From contig PGZF01000001.1 of the NCBI GenBank assembly GCA_002840125.1, forward strand, positions 997,237 through 1,061,236: a stretch of DNA of 64,000 nt, given 5' to 3'. How positions within the stretch are numbered: the stretch's first letter is position 1; the number at the start of each line of letters is the position of its first letter. The stretch comes from Gammaproteobacteria bacterium HGW-Gammaproteobacteria-15 (GTDB taxonomy: Bacteria; Pseudomonadota; Gammaproteobacteria; Enterobacterales; Alteromonadaceae). Shown piece by piece: positions 1 to 9,410 of the stretch. The notes beneath the pieces were generated by a model. The model did no database searches. It was not told the DNA's origin and worked only from the letters and a program-made list of their open reading frames with translations. The position numbers were made by a program, and so were the translations under genes.

Positions 1-17
1 TCCAATAGAATTGCCCC

Positions 18-48
18 TGCCGCCTTGCTAGAATGGCGGCAATTTTTT
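18..48 (+). promoter_or_regulatory. Hairpin with embedded -10-like element upstream of proS
   Basis: TGCCGCC (18-24) pairs with GGCGGCA (35-41). The loop contains TAGAAT (29-34), and a T-run follows (43-48). It could be the proS promoter with a GC-rich initial transcribed region, or the terminator of a gene lying before the window. The same arrangement recurs before slyD and purM, which favours a promoter. Function is inferred. Confidence 0.4.
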
Positions 49-69
49 CAGCACCAATACGGAATTACG

Positions 70-1797
70 ATGCGCAGCAGTCAGTACTTACTATCCACCA
101 TTAAAGAAACACCGGCCGATGCCGAAGTGATCAGCCACAAGTTAATGTTGCGCGCCGGCATGATCCGCCGTGTCGCCTCAGGCATGTACACCTACTTACC
201 CACCGGCGTACGGGTGCTGCGTAAGGTAGAGCAAATTGTACGTGAAGAGATGAACAAAGCGGGCGCCATTGAAGTATTGATGCCAATGGTGCAACCGGCC
301 GAGCTGTGGCAGGAGTCTGGCCGCTGGGACAAGATGGACGCTGAGCTGCTGCGTTTTAAAGACCGCCATACGCGTGACTTTGTGCTGGGCCCAACCCACG
401 AAGAAGTGATCACCGACTTAGTACGGCGCGAAATTACCAGTTACAAGCAGCTGCCACTGAACCTGTATCAAATTCAGACTAAATTCCGCGACGAGCGCCG
501 GCCACGCTTTGGCGTAATGCGCGCCCGTGAGTTTTTAATGAAAGACGCTTACTCCTTTCATTTAAGCCAGGACAGTCTGCAGCAAACCTACAATGCAATG
601 TATCAGGCATATTGTAATATTTTCAGCCGCTTAGGGTTAGACTTCCGGCCAGTACTGGCCGATACTGGCGCTATCGGCGGCAGTATGTCGCATGAATTCC
701 ATGTACTGGCCGCATCGGGAGAAGATGCTATCGCCTTCTCAGATGAAAGCGATTATGCCGCCAATATCGAAATGGCCGAAGCCTTAGCCCCACAAGGCGA
801 GCGTGCTGCTGCTAAACAAGATTTAGCCGAAGTGGCTACGCCCAATGCCAAAACCGTGGCCGATGTCGCAGCCTTGTTACAGCAGGATATGGCACTGGTA
901 AGCAAAACCCTGATTGTTTACGCCGCAAAAGCCGATGACAAAGCGCCACAAACTCTGGTGGCACTGGTACTGCGTGGCGATCACGAGCTAAACGAAATAA
1001 AAGCCGAAAAACTGCCGCAGGTACAAAGCCCGCTGGTATTTGCCAGCGAAGAAGAAATCCGAGCTGCTATTGGTGCTGGCCCTGGCTCACTGGGCCCGGT
1101 TGGCATGCCTCTGCCGGTTATTGTTGATCGCACCGCTGCACATCTTAGCGATTTTATCTGCGGTGCCAACAAAGATGGCTATCACTTAACCGGCGTAAAC
1201 TGGGACCGTGATATTAAAGATTACAGCGTGGCAGATTTACGTAATATCGTTGAAGGTGATGCCAGCCCGTGCGGTAAAGGTAAGCTGGTGGTGAAACGCG
1301 GTATTGAAGTTGGCCATATTTTCCAACTGGGTGAACGCTACTCGCAGGCATTAAAAGCCGGCGTGCTTAATGAAGAAGGCAAACACCAGATCATGACCAT
1401 GGGCTGCTATGGTGTGGGTGTATCGCGCATCATCGCCGCCGCTATTGAGCAAAATAACGATGAATACGGCATTATCTGGCCCGATGCGATAGCACCGTTT
1501 CAAATTGCCTTAATACCCATGAATATGCATAAATCAGTACGCATCGAAGAAGCCACAGTACGTTTATATAACGAGCTTACCGCTGCTGGCTTTGACGTGC
1601 TGTTTGACGACCGTAAAGAGCGCCCCGGTGTAATGTTCGCCGATATGGAGCTGATGGGTATTCCGCACAGCATCGTCGTTGGTGAGCGTAACCTCGACAA
1701 CCAGCAGGTGGAATACAAAAACCGTCGCAGCGGTGAAAAAGAAATGCTCGACATCCCGGCCGTGGCTACCGCCATGCAACAGAAAATGGCAAAATAA
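70..1797 (+). CDS. proS: Prolyl-tRNA synthetase (bacterial type, with editing domain)
   Basis: Charges tRNA-Pro with proline in the cytoplasm. The 575-residue product has the bacterial ProRS layout: class II catalytic core with motif 2 ([10 protein letters not shown], from about residue 139), an inserted YbaK-like editing domain at roughly 225-390 that clears mischarged Ala-tRNA, motif 3 ([10 protein letters not shown], from about 448) and a C-terminal anticodon-binding domain. The frame is open back to position 25, but the family start MRSSQYLL at 70 is preferred because the extra 15 residues overlap a promoter-like hairpin. It stands alone, facing the parDE pair. Family assignment is certain; only the start is inferred. 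Confidence 0.98.
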   Translation: MRSSQYLLSTIKETPADAEVISHKLMLRAGMIRRVASGMYTYLPTGVRVLRKVEQIVREEMNKAGAIEVLMPMVQPAELWQESGRWDKMDAELLRFKDRHTRDFVLGPTHEEVITDLVRREITSYKQLPLNLYQIQTKFRDERRPRFGVMRAREFLMKDAYSFHLSQDSLQQTYNAMYQAYCNIFSRLGLDFRPVLADTGAIGGSMSHEFHVLAASGEDAIAFSDESDYAANIEMAEALAPQGERAAAKQDLAEVATPNAKTVADVAALLQQDMALVSKTLIVYAAKADDKAPQTLVALVLRGDHELNEIKAEKLPQVQSPLVFASEEEIRAAIGAGPGSLGPVGMPLPVIVDRTAAHLSDFICGANKDGYHLTGVNWDRDIKDYSVADLRNIVEGDASPCGKGKLVVKRGIEVGHIFQLGERYSQALKAGVLNEEGKHQIMTMGCYGVGVSRIIAAAIEQNNDEYGIIWPDAIAPFQIALIPMNMHKSVRIEEATVRLYNELTAAGFDVLFDDRKERPGVMFADMELMGIPHSIVVGERNLDNQQVEYKNRRSGEKEMLDIPAVATAMQQKMAK

Positions 1798-1814
1798 ACC
1801 CGCTTAACATGGCA

Positions 1815-1838
1815 AAAGGTAGCGAATTCGCTGCCTTT
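1815..1838. terminator. Hairpin between convergent proS and parE
   Basis: AAAGGTAGCG (1815-1824) and CGCTGCCTTT (1829-1838) form a 10-bp stem with one G-U pair and an AATT loop. The T-rich sequence after it on the plus strand is imperfect (TTTCCTGTTT) and the A-rich 5' arm gives a short T-run on the minus strand, so it may end transcription from both sides. Confidence 0.55.
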
Positions 1839-1843
1839 CCTGT

Positions 1844-2140
1844 TTAAATATTGGTCGATTTTACATCCATACGCTGATGAATTATCGCTATCACATCAAT
1901 GCCGGTATCACCCGGCAGATAAAACACCCGATGTTGCAATATGCTGAAACTAAAATAGCAGGCCCGGACATCCTCCCGTCTGGTACCAAGCCCGGGATTA
2001 TGTGCTAATTGGTTAAGGCAGTGAAACAACTGAGACAGATAACGATCCGCTTGCGCCTTGCCCCACTGCTCTGCGCTATACAACCATATTTGCTCCAAAT
2101 CATCTTTGGCATGTTGCCTAAGCTGATAGCGCCGTTTCAT
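1844..2140 (-). CDS. parE: ParE/RelE-superfamily toxin
   Basis: The 98-residue protein begins MKRRYQLRQHAKDDLEQIW and carries the ParE signature: an N-terminal beta strand and helix, a central NPGLGTRREDVR stretch, and a C-terminal HQRMD ending. ParE toxins poison DNA gyrase; RelE relatives cut mRNA, and sequence alone favours ParE. It overlaps the preceding parD by 4 nt, the usual antitoxin-first order with translational coupling. Full length for the family, no frameshift. Confidence 0.9.
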   Translation of the reverse strand: MKRRYQLRQHAKDDLEQIWLYSAEQWGKAQADRYLSQLFHCLNQLAHNPGLGTRREDVRACYFSFSILQHRVFYLPGDTGIDVIAIIHQRMDVKSTNI

Positions 2141-2382
2141 TTACCGTATTTCTGCTGTAACTCAGCGACAAAGCGCAGTTCATCAAAATTTTTTACCACA
2201 GGGCTTTGCTCAGCAGCTTCCAGCTTACGCCGTAGCTCTGCCAGCTTAATTTCATCTTCTTCCAACAAACGCAGCCCGGCGCGCACGACTTCACTAACAG
2301 ACTGATAACGCCCCTGCTGCACCCGTTCAGCAACAAAATGTTCAAAGTGCTCGCCCAGAGTAACTGATGTATTACGTGCCAT
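2137..2382 (-). CDS. parD: ParD-family ribbon-helix-helix antitoxin
   Basis: The 81-residue protein starts MARNTSVTLGEHFEHFV and shows the CopG/ParD pattern: an N-terminal beta strand, then QGRYQSVSEVVRAGLRLLEE, forming the ribbon-helix-helix DNA-binding fold, then a charged helix that binds and neutralises ParE. An AAGGAGG-like ribosome site lies just upstream. The palindrome at 2399-2417 sits where such antitoxins bind to autorepress the operon. First gene of parDE. Confidence 0.92.
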   Translation of the reverse strand: MARNTSVTLGEHFEHFVAERVQQGRYQSVSEVVRAGLRLLEEDEIKLAELRRKLEAAEQSPVVKNFDELRFVAELQQKYGK

Positions 2383-2398
2383 AAGGCCTCCTTCTAAC

Positions 2399-2417
2399 TG
2401 TATTAGATACTAATACA
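2399..2417. promoter_or_regulatory. Palindromic operator upstream of parDE
   Basis: TGTATTAG (2399-2406), spacer ATA, CTAATACA (2410-2417) is a perfect 8+3+8 palindrome, 16 nt upstream of the parD start codon. Its size and position fit a ribbon-helix-helix autoregulatory operator. Binding is inferred. Confidence 0.65.
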
Positions 2418-2443
2418 TAATTAGATCCTGGCAAACTTAATGA

Positions 2444-2470
2444 TTAAAAAAGGCAGCCGGAGCTGCCTTT
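2444..2470 (-). terminator. Rho-independent terminator of the sodium symporter gene
   Basis: Reading the minus strand, AAAGGCAGC, a 4-nt loop and GCTGCCTTT form a perfect 9-bp stem (2449-2470), followed by TTTTT. It lies 20 nt past the stop codon of the symporter gene. Confidence 0.85.
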
Positions 2471-2489
2471 AGTCATACTAGCTGTTGAC

Positions 2490-3902
2490 TTAAAACAGCA
2501 GGTTTTTACCAAAGAAGATGGTGGATACGGTATTGACAAAAATCACCGCCAGGATTAGCGGAATAAAGGTACCCAGCGAGAAATTAACGTATTTTTGCAG
2601 TAAAGACCCGGCAAAAGTGCTGTTGCCCTGGCTGATTTCAGCGTCCAGATTATGTTTCTTCCAGCGGTAAATTACGAACAGACATAACAGAAAACCATTA
2701 AGCGGCAGTATGGTTTCATAGAAGATGTCATACACCAGATCAAAAAACGATTTATTCACACCACCGTAGCTTAGCAGGTTGCTAAACAGCTCAACCCGGC
2801 CAAATGACAGAGCTGAAATAACTGACAGTACAATCATCGCCCCGCCCAGGGTATACAACGCTGCACGGCGGCTTACGCCTTTACCGTCCATTAAGCTGCA
2901 TACCGGTACTTCAATAATTGATACCAGTGAGGTTAGCGCAGCAAAAAATACCAGCAAAAAGAAGAAACTGGCAATAAAAGAGGCCCCGAAATAGCCAATA
3001 TCAGCCTGCAGTGCCAGAAAGATTTTTGGCAGAAACATAAATATCATGCCAATGCTGGACTCAGATAATTCGCTTAACTGAATATCCGGGTTAAACGAAA
3101 ATACCGCAGGCAGGATCAATAAACCTGAACAGCACGCCACCAACACCGACAAGCCTGCCACCATTTTACCGGCATGCACAATATTGTTATTTTTCTGAAT
3201 ATAAGAGCCGTAGGTAATTAATATACCCATGGCCAACGACAGTGAGAAAAATGCCTGCGCCAGCGCACCGTTTAATACCTTACCAGTGAGCTTATCAAAG
3301 TCAGGAATAAGGAAAAACTTCACTCCCAACATAGCGTTATCCAGAGTGAACACGTAAATCACCAACGCTATCAGCATGACAAACAGCATCGGCATCAATA
3401 CACGCGCCGCCTTCTCAATGCCTTGCTTTACCCCGCCTTGCAAAATGGCAAAGGTCAGGCCAATCACAACCGCCATATAGATAAACAACTCGTTGCTGTT
3501 AATAAACCCACTAAAGCTGTCTGGCCCGGCAAGCTCGTTCAGTTGCCCCATGACCGATTTAGCCAGATAACCAAAAATCCATACCGTGATCACCAGATAA
3601 AACACGCCAATCATAAAAGGCGTAATAACTGACATCCAGCCAACTGTGCGCCATGCACGGTTTTGGCCAATTTCAGTGTAGGCACCTAACGGGTTTTGCC
3701 GCGTGTGACGGCCTAAGCTCATTTCGGCCAGCATTACCGGCAAACAGATAAAAAACACGAAAAAAGCATACATGATTAAAAAGGCGGCGCCGCCGTTTTT
3801 ACTGGCCATTACCGGAAAGGCGACCAGATTACCAATACCTACAGCTGAACCGGCGGCTGCCAGTACAAAGCCCAGGCTGGAACTGAATTGCTCACGTTTC
3901 AT
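2490..3902 (-). CDS. Sodium-dependent transporter, NSS (SNF) family
   Basis: An inner-membrane Na+-coupled symporter of the neurotransmitter:sodium symporter family; amino acids are typical substrates but none can be named. From MKREQFSS (start at 3902) it is 470 residues. TM1 has the family Na+/substrate site GSAVGIGNLVAFP (about 18-30), followed by about ten more hydrophobic helices and the TM6-like unwound segment. The frame opens at 3998, but the extra 32 residues are non-membrane and unlike the family, and an AGGGAG site precedes 3902. Single-gene unit with its own terminator. Confidence 0.9.
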   Translation of the reverse strand: MKREQFSSSLGFVLAAAGSAVGIGNLVAFPVMASKNGGAAFLIMYAFFVFFICLPVMLAEMSLGRHTRQNPLGAYTEIGQNRAWRTVGWMSVITPFMIGVFYLVITVWIFGYLAKSVMGQLNELAGPDSFSGFINSNELFIYMAVVIGLTFAILQGGVKQGIEKAARVLMPMLFVMLIALVIYVFTLDNAMLGVKFFLIPDFDKLTGKVLNGALAQAFFSLSLAMGILITYGSYIQKNNNIVHAGKMVAGLSVLVACCSGLLILPAVFSFNPDIQLSELSESSIGMIFMFLPKIFLALQADIGYFGASFIASFFFLLVFFAALTSLVSIIEVPVCSLMDGKGVSRRAALYTLGGAMIVLSVISALSFGRVELFSNLLSYGGVNKSFFDLVYDIFYETILPLNGFLLCLFVIYRWKKHNLDAEISQGNSTFAGSLLQKYVNFSLGTFIPLILAVIFVNTVSTIFFGKNLLF

Positions 3903-4101
3903 TGCTACGCGGACTCCCTGAATTTTTCTTATTAGAATGCCGGGGCTTGGCCCGGTTATTGTTATAGCGCTCTGCATGCTAACAGGCTGTTGCAGCAAAT
4001 CCTAGTGTTGCACTGCTCCGATGCGTTCAATGTCGTTGGAACAACGTTCAGGATCTGCTAAGGTGCGCCTGTTAAAATCAGCGCTGCAGAAGGACTTTCC
4101 G

Positions 4102-4401
4102 ATGTTTTATATGATTTATTCCGAAGATGTTACAGCCAGCTTAGATAAGCGCCTGGCTAGCCGTCCGGCACACCTGGCCCGTTTAGAACAGCTAAAAACT
4201 GAAGGCCGCTTGCTATTAGCCGGGCCTTTACCTGCCATCGACAGCCTGGATCCGGGCGCAGCCGGCTTTAGTGGCTCTTTGGTGGTAGCCGAGTTTGCTT
4301 CGTTAATTGATGCACAACAGTGGGCAGATGCCGATCCTTATCTGGCAGCTGGCGTATACGCCCGCTCAACGGTTAAACCGTTTAAAAAAGTATTGCCGTA
4401 A
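4102..4401 (+). CDS. yciI: YciI-like protein
   Basis: A 99-residue dimeric alpha-beta barrel protein of the YciI family (E. coli 98 residues). The N-terminal [10 protein letters not shown] and the conserved [11 protein letters not shown] (HxxxL) segment with the later DPY motif are diagnostic. Biochemical role is unknown; a His-Asp pair suggests an enzyme. The frame continues back to 4021, but AGAAGGA at 4088-4094 precedes the ATG at 4102, which gives the family length. It ends 24 nt before galE, so the two may be cotranscribed. Confidence 0.9.
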   Translation: MFYMIYSEDVTASLDKRLASRPAHLARLEQLKTEGRLLLAGPLPAIDSLDPGAAGFSGSLVVAEFASLIDAQQWADADPYLAAGVYARSTVKPFKKVLP

Positions 4402-4425
4402 GGCCCGAAAAATCAGGAGACAAGC

Positions 4426-5442
4426 ATGAGCCATATTTTACTCACCGGTGGTGCCGGCTATATTGGCAGCCATACCGCACTGGAACTGCTGAACGCGGGC
4501 TATAAGGTGCTGAGCTTTGACAACTTCAGCAACAGCTCAGATGCCGCTTTACAACGGGTAGAACAATTAAGTGGTAAAAGCGTTATAAGTATTACCGGTG
4601 ATATCCGTGACGAGCAGGCTCTGCGCCAGCTGTTTACCGACTACAGCATTAGCGCTGTAATACATTTTGCCGGGCTAAAAGCTGTGGGCGAATCTACCCA
4701 AATACCGCTGCATTACTACGACAATAATGTTGCCGGCACAGTAACACTGTGCCGGGTAATGCGGGAATTTGGCGTAAAAAAACTGGTATTTAGCTCATCG
4801 GCTACGGTATACGGCGATGCCAAACAGGTGCCAATTCCGGAAACTGCGCCGCGTTCTGCCACTAACCCTTATGGCCAGAGCAAGCTGATGATAGAGCATA
4901 TTCTGGAAGATTTAGTGCGTGCTGAACCCGACTGGGGTATTACCCTGTTGCGTTACTTCAACCCTGTTGGGGCGCACGACAGTGGCCGTATAGGTGAAGA
5001 CCCTAACGGTATCCCTAATAATCTGATGCCATTTATCTCTCAGGTTGCGGTAGGCAAACGCGAGCAACTCAGCGTGTTTGGTAACGATTATGCCACCCAC
5101 GACGGTACCGGTGTGCGGGACTATATCCACGTGGTTGATTTAGCCCGCGGCCATGTTAAGGCGCTGCAGTACCTGGAGCAGCACAACGGCATAGAAGCGA
5201 TAAACCTCGGTACCGGTACCGGTTACAGCGTGCTGGATATGGTAAAAGCCTTCAGCCAGGTGAACAACATCGCGGTACCCTACCAGATAGCACCGCGCCG
5301 TGCCGGTGATATAGCAGTATGCTACGCCGAGCCAACTAAAGCCAAGATGCTGCTGGGCTGGCAGGCAGAGAAAACATTAGATGATATGGTAGGTGACAGC
5401 TGGCGCTGGCAGTCGGCTAACCCCAATGGCTATAAAGGCTAA
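4426..5442 (+). CDS. galE: UDP-glucose 4-epimerase
   Basis: Interconverts UDP-glucose and UDP-galactose using tightly bound NAD, supplying sugars for galactose use and surface polysaccharide. The 338-residue protein has the Rossmann motif [10 protein letters not shown] near the N-terminus, the SSSATVYG strand with the catalytic Ser/Thr, and the YGQSK (YxxxK) catalytic pair. Length equals E. coli GalE. A strong AGGAGA site precedes the ATG. The 3' end overlaps the convergent response-regulator gene by 4 bp. Confidence 0.97.
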   Translation: MSHILLTGGAGYIGSHTALELLNAGYKVLSFDNFSNSSDAALQRVEQLSGKSVISITGDIRDEQALRQLFTDYSISAVIHFAGLKAVGESTQIPLHYYDNNVAGTVTLCRVMREFGVKKLVFSSSATVYGDAKQVPIPETAPRSATNPYGQSKLMIEHILEDLVRAEPDWGITLLRYFNPVGAHDSGRIGEDPNGIPNNLMPFISQVAVGKREQLSVFGNDYATHDGTGVRDYIHVVDLARGHVKALQYLEQHNGIEAINLGTGTGYSVLDMVKAFSQVNNIAVPYQIAPRRAGDIAVCYAEPTKAKMLLGWQAEKTLDDMVGDSWRWQSANPNGYKG

Positions 5443-6083
5443 CTAATCAGCCCAAGCTCCAGTGCCAGCAATACTGCCCGGGTGCGGTCACGCACCCCCA
5501 GCTTAGATAATATTGCTGAGCACTGGTTTTTTACTGTACCTTCAGATTTATAAAGCGCAGTGGCAATTTCTTTATTGCTGTAACCCGCCGCCATTAATTG
5601 CAAAATCTCTAACTCTTTATCACTTAACGGCTCCAGTTGTACCGGCATAGTAAAGCTGGTTTTATTACCACGCACGCTGCCAAGCAAACGCTCGGTAATA
5701 TTGGGCGCAAACCAGCTGCCGCCACTGGCAAGCGTGGCAATAGCCTCAACCAGGGTTTCCAGCGACACATCTTTCAGTAAAAAGCCGCGCGCACCCAGTG
5801 CGATACTTTTTAATACCAACTCATGCTCGTCAAAAGTAGTTAAAATCAGCACCGGCACTTTAACACCCGCCTGCTGCAAGGCCGCCAACGTTTGTACCCC
5901 GTTCATTACCGGCATCGACAGATCCAGCAGTATCACATCGGGACTCAACTGCTGGCATGCTGCCACTACACCTGAACCATCCGCACACTCGCCTATCACC
6001 GTTACCTGGCCAGATAAGCCCAGCAAGCTATTGATACCGTCGCGGATCAACTTTTGATCATCCACCAGCAGCACCTTATGCAT
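5439..6083 (-). CDS. NarL/FixJ-family response regulator
   Basis: A 214-residue transcription factor partnered with the kinase just upstream. Receiver domain (about 1-120) has the acidic pair D8-D9, the phosphoacceptor D54 in LLDLSMP, and K104 in LLKD. A C-terminal LuxR-type helix-turn-helix (about 150-214, [22 protein letters not shown]) binds DNA. Its start codon lies inside the last 8 nt of the kinase gene, so the two are translationally coupled. A likely target is the inverted repeat at 7256-7290. Confidence 0.93.
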   Translation of the reverse strand: MHKVLLVDDQKLIRDGINSLLGLSGQVTVIGECADGSGVVAACQQLSPDVILLDLSMPVMNGVQTLAALQQAGVKVPVLILTTFDEHELVLKSIALGARGFLLKDVSLETLVEAIATLASGGSWFAPNITERLLGSVRGNKTSFTMPVQLEPLSDKELEILQLMAAGYSNKEIATALYKSEGTVKNQCSAILSKLGVRDRTRAVLLALELGLIS

Positions 6084-7218
6084 TGTCGCTCTCCCGATAT
6101 GGCAGCGTTATAGTCAATTGCATTGCATGTTGCAGTTTAGCCAGCTGTAAGCTGCCACCACACTCAGCCAGCCGCTCATGCATGCCTTTAATACCATTGC
6201 CCGGCTGCCAGTGTGACGCCCAACTGCCGTTGTCATAAATAACCAGCTGCAGCTGCTGCTGTTCTACGCTGGCAGTAAGATGGAATTGGCTGGCACCACT
6301 GTGCTTCAGGCTGTTGCTAATGGCTTCCTGCACGATGCACAGCAAATGTTGCGCCTGATGTAAATCATGCAACATAATATCGGGCGGGATCTCCAGCTTT
6401 ATTTCCAGCGGCTCTGGCAGCAGCGCCAATAATGGTGTTATCGCATCCAGCAAGGTAACATCGGTATACTGGCGCATGGTGCTTACTGCTTCTCTTACAT
6501 CTGATAACAGTAGCTTTGCCAGTTGATGGCATTTATCAACCTGTATCTTGGCTTCACCTTCGGTGATATGGCTGGCGACCTGCAACTGAATGGTCAGCGC
6601 GGTTAAATGGTGCCCCACCACGTCATGCAGGTTGCGTGCTATGCGGGTTCTTTCACTCTGGCGTGATGCACCTTGCAGCAGTTGCTGGGTTGCCAGCAGT
6701 TGCTGATGTTTTTGCTCCAATTCCTCTTTGGCGTTCTCTGCATCGCGGCTGGCACTTTGCACCAACACTGCAAATAGATGAAAGCTGCCATACAACAGCG
6801 CGCTGATCCAAACACTGCCGCCACTCTGCCATGCCACCACGCTATACCAAGCCGACACTACCGCTATTGTCAACAGCATCGCCAGGCTGGTACGCATAAC
6901 AAAAGGCAGCATAGCCGCCCAGATAATGGTAAGGATGGATAAGAACTCAAAATAGCGCCCCGGCAACAGCCAAAGCAAACTAAACGCCACAACTAATTGC
7001 AGTAGTAAAAATACAGCACCGTAGCGGCCTCGCAGGGCAAAATGGCCCTGCTGCCGGGTTAACAGCCAAAACAGGCCGCCATAAGCAACAAACAATGCAT
7101 GTACTGGCGCCAGGCTTTGGCCGGGTGCAATCTTTTGCAACAGATAACAACTAACGCCATACACCAGCAGCCAGGTTAATAAACCTGCCAGAGTGGCAAA
7201 ATCAAATTTTGGTTTCAT
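6076..7218 (-). CDS. DesK/NarX-type sensor histidine kinase
   Basis: A 380-residue membrane kinase. About six hydrophobic helices occupy residues 10-165, followed by a coiled coil (EELEQKHQQLL), a HisKA_3 phosphorylation segment ARNLHDVVGHHLT (His about 198) and an HATPase_c domain with N-box QEAISNSLKHSG and G-box GNGIKGMHERL. There is no large periplasmic domain, so the signal is probably sensed in or near the membrane, as in DesK. The start is 38 nt from an inverted repeat shared with the divergent gene at 7342. Ligand unknown. Confidence 0.92.
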   Translation of the reverse strand: MKPKFDFATLAGLLTWLLVYGVSCYLLQKIAPGQSLAPVHALFVAYGGLFWLLTRQQGHFALRGRYGAVFLLLQLVVAFSLLWLLPGRYFEFLSILTIIWAAMLPFVMRTSLAMLLTIAVVSAWYSVVAWQSGGSVWISALLYGSFHLFAVLVQSASRDAENAKEELEQKHQQLLATQQLLQGASRQSERTRIARNLHDVVGHHLTALTIQLQVASHITEGEAKIQVDKCHQLAKLLLSDVREAVSTMRQYTDVTLLDAITPLLALLPEPLEIKLEIPPDIMLHDLHQAQHLLCIVQEAISNSLKHSGASQFHLTASVEQQQLQLVIYDNGSWASHWQPGNGIKGMHERLAECGGSLQLAKLQHAMQLTITLPYRESDNA

Positions 7219-7255
7219 TCAGGCATTATGCGTAGCGGCTAAATAACTGCAATAG

Positions 7256-7290
7256 GCCAAAAGTCATATTAAAAAGTCCTGACTTTTGGC
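7256..7290. promoter_or_regulatory. 11-bp perfect inverted repeat in divergent promoter region
   Basis: GCCAAAAGTCA (7256-7266) and TGACTTTTGGC (7280-7290) form a perfect inverted repeat with a 13-nt spacer, which itself contains AAAAGTC (7272-7278). It lies between the kinase gene and the divergent membrane-protein gene, about 25 nt before a TATGCT -10-like sequence (7316-7321). It is a good candidate operator for the adjacent NarL-type regulator. Binding is inferred. Confidence 0.6.
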
Positions 7291-7341
7291 ACCTGTGCCG
7301 GGGTTGCAGCGCCGGTATGCTGCATCTACCAACCAAGGAGG

Positions 7342-8112
7342 ATGACCGTGCCACTTATTCATACCACACTGCTATATCTGCATATCGCGCTGGGTGCCGT
7401 TACCTTGCTGCTATATTGGCTGCCGGTTATCGCCCGTAAAGGCAGTAAGCTGCATATTAACGCCGGTAAAGTGTTCTATTACCTTATGCTTATTGTTTCC
7501 GGCTCTGGCATAGTGTTGAGCATGCTGGGTTTATACGACCCGGTTAGTATTTACACTGCCGGCAAGCAAATGACGACGGAGCAAATTGAACGCATGCTGG
7601 TATGGCGTGTGCCGCTTTCACAGTTTTTACTGCTGCTTAGCCTGCTAACCTGGGTTACTGTGCGCCACGCTATTGGCGTGCTGCATGCTAAAAGTGACAG
7701 GCGTATATTGCGGCGCTGGTTTTATCAGGGGCCAGTGTTGTTGCTGTTCCCTACCGCATTATATGTGGCTTATCAGGGTATAACAGTGGGCATGCCGCTG
7801 CTGATTATTTTTTCTGTAGTAAGCTTTATCGTCGCCACTACCATCAGCTTTTATGTGTATAAAGCCGAAGTGCAGCCACGCGCCTGGATTATCGAGCATT
7901 TCAGCTCCATGGTTGGCTCCGGTATTGCTGTTTACACTGCCTTCTTTGCCGCTGGCGGGCGGCGTATATTGTCACAATGGCTACCCGAACAATGGCAACT
8001 GATTAGCTGGCTGGCGGCACCGGTTATTGGTGTAACTGCCATGCTCCTGCTTACAGGTTATTACAAGCGCAAATATAAAGTGCTGCCCGGCAAAGCTTTA
8101 CAACAGCATTAA
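7342..8112 (+). CDS. Polytopic inner-membrane protein of unknown function
   Basis: A 256-residue protein with about seven or eight hydrophobic helices (for example LLYLHIALGAVTLLLYWLPV near the N-terminus and a last helix near 225-245). The early His in TM1 and the HINAGKVFYY segment resemble DUF2306-type membrane proteins, but the match is not firm. A strong AAGGAGG site precedes the ATG. It is divergent from the two-component system across an inverted repeat, which makes it the best candidate for that system's regulated target. No catalytic motif recognised. Confidence 0.75.
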   Translation: MTVPLIHTTLLYLHIALGAVTLLLYWLPVIARKGSKLHINAGKVFYYLMLIVSGSGIVLSMLGLYDPVSIYTAGKQMTTEQIERMLVWRVPLSQFLLLLSLLTWVTVRHAIGVLHAKSDRRILRRWFYQGPVLLLFPTALYVAYQGITVGMPLLIIFSVVSFIVATTISFYVYKAEVQPRAWIIEHFSSMVGSGIAVYTAFFAAGGRRILSQWLPEQWQLISWLAAPVIGVTAMLLLTGYYKRKYKVLPGKALQQH

Positions 8113-8157
8113 AGCTGGCTTAATGTCCTGCATAGCCAACACAGGACCGTGCACAAC

Positions 8158-8967
8158 ATGACGCTACAAAACACCGCAATACACAATAAAGTGATCTGGA
8201 TCACCGGCGCCTCCGGTGGTATTGGCGAGGCGCTGGCCCGCGAGCTGGCAGCAGACAGCGCCAGACTTATTCTCAGCGCCCGCCGAACAGCAGAGCTGGA
8301 ACGGGGGCGCGCCAGTTTAGCTAATAGCGCAGAGCATTTATTGGTACCGCTGGATATCACCGACAGCACGGCCATCGCTGAAGCCATTAACACGATAAAG
8401 CAACAGATTGGCGGCCTGGACTGGCTAATTAATAACGCCGGTATTAGTCAGCGGGCACTAATCACAGACACCACAAGTGATACGGATCGTAAATTATTTG
8501 AAGTGGACTATTTCGCCCAGATTAACTTAACCCGTCAGGCATTACCGCTACTACTTGCCGATGGTTGCGGCAAAGTAGTGTTTATTTCTTCTGTCGCAGG
8601 CTTAGTTGGTACCCAGTATCGCGGCAGTTATTCCGCCGCCAAAGCCGCATTGCATTTATGGGCCAATAGCTTACGTGCCGAACTGTTCGAACAAGGCTTA
8701 ACTGTGGCTACTATCTTCCCCGGCTTTGTTAAAACCGATGTGTCACGTAATGCCCTTACCGGCGATGGCAGTGCTCTTGCCCAAATGGACGATGCTCAGG
8801 CCAATGCCATGAGCGCGGAGCAATTTGCAGAAAAAGCAGTAAAAGCACTGCTAAAAGGGAAAAACTATATTGTCATAGGTGGGTTAAAAGAGCGCTTAGC
8901 CGCGCTGGTGTGCCGGCTATCGCCGGAGCTGCTGTATAAAATGATACGTAAAAGTAAGGTGCGTTAA
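8158..8967 (+). CDS. Short-chain dehydrogenase/reductase (SDR)
   Basis: A classical SDR of about 269 residues. Visible are the cofactor motif TGASGGIGEALA near the N-terminus, NNAG in the central sheet, the catalytic Ser in FISSVAG and the YSAAK (YxxxK) pair. A conserved PGFVKTDVS follows. Substrate cannot be predicted; several relatives act on lipids or steroids. A GTG at 8149 is also in frame, but the AGGA at 8143-8146 is only 2 nt from it and is better placed for the ATG at 8158. Confidence 0.9.
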   Translation: MTLQNTAIHNKVIWITGASGGIGEALARELAADSARLILSARRTAELERGRASLANSAEHLLVPLDITDSTAIAEAINTIKQQIGGLDWLINNAGISQRALITDTTSDTDRKLFEVDYFAQINLTRQALPLLLADGCGKVVFISSVAGLVGTQYRGSYSAAKAALHLWANSLRAELFEQGLTVATIFPGFVKTDVSRNALTGDGSALAQMDDAQANAMSAEQFAEKAVKALLKGKNYIVIGGLKERLAALVCRLSPELLYKMIRKSKVR

Positions 8968-9109
8968 AGCTAACAACATACTTACACGGTCACCATTAAA
9001 AAATTTGCAAAAAAATAAAATTAAATATTAATAAATAAACCATTTACAATAAAATGCCTGTTATTTAGACTGCAAGAATAGGAATACTTAATAATAGAAG
9101 GAACAATAG

Positions 9110-9397
9110 ATGCTCAGAGTTATTACAGCCTGCATGCTGATTACCATCCTTTCAGCTTGCTCAACAGTCACAGTACATCCACAGAACACAGCGAAATTAT
9201 CTTCTTCGCCAACTTATAAAGATTCAAAGCCTTTTTATTTGTGGGGCTTGGTTGGTGAGCATCGTGTTGATGTTAATACTATTTGCAATGGTGAAGAACC
9301 TAAACAAATGCAAACTCAACAAACCTTTACTGATGGTTTATTAGCCGTTGTTACCCTTGGGATTTATTTACCCCATACAGCCAAAGTCTGGTGCTAA
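9110..9397 (+). CDS. Bor-family lipoprotein
   Basis: A 95-residue lipoprotein with a signal peptide ending in lipobox ILSAC (Cys17) and a domain matching phage lambda Bor: a central VDVNTICNGEE segment and a C-terminal QQTFTDGLLAVVTLGIYLP followed by a Cys. Lambda Bor and its relative Iss are outer-membrane lipoproteins linked to serum resistance. It is the first of two consecutive Bor-like genes in an AT-rich stretch unlike the flanks, suggesting past transfer, though no other phage gene is nearby. Confidence 0.85.
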   Translation: MLRVITACMLITILSACSTVTVHPQNTAKLSSSPTYKDSKPFYLWGLVGEHRVDVNTICNGEEPKQMQTQQTFTDGLLAVVTLGIYLPHTAKVWC

Positions 9398-9410
9398 CAG
9401 GGAGTCAGTT

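Noticed and set aside
1844-2382. ParDE as part of a larger defence or mobile island
   Set aside because: No integrase, repeats or other accessory genes flank it; neighbours are housekeeping genes.
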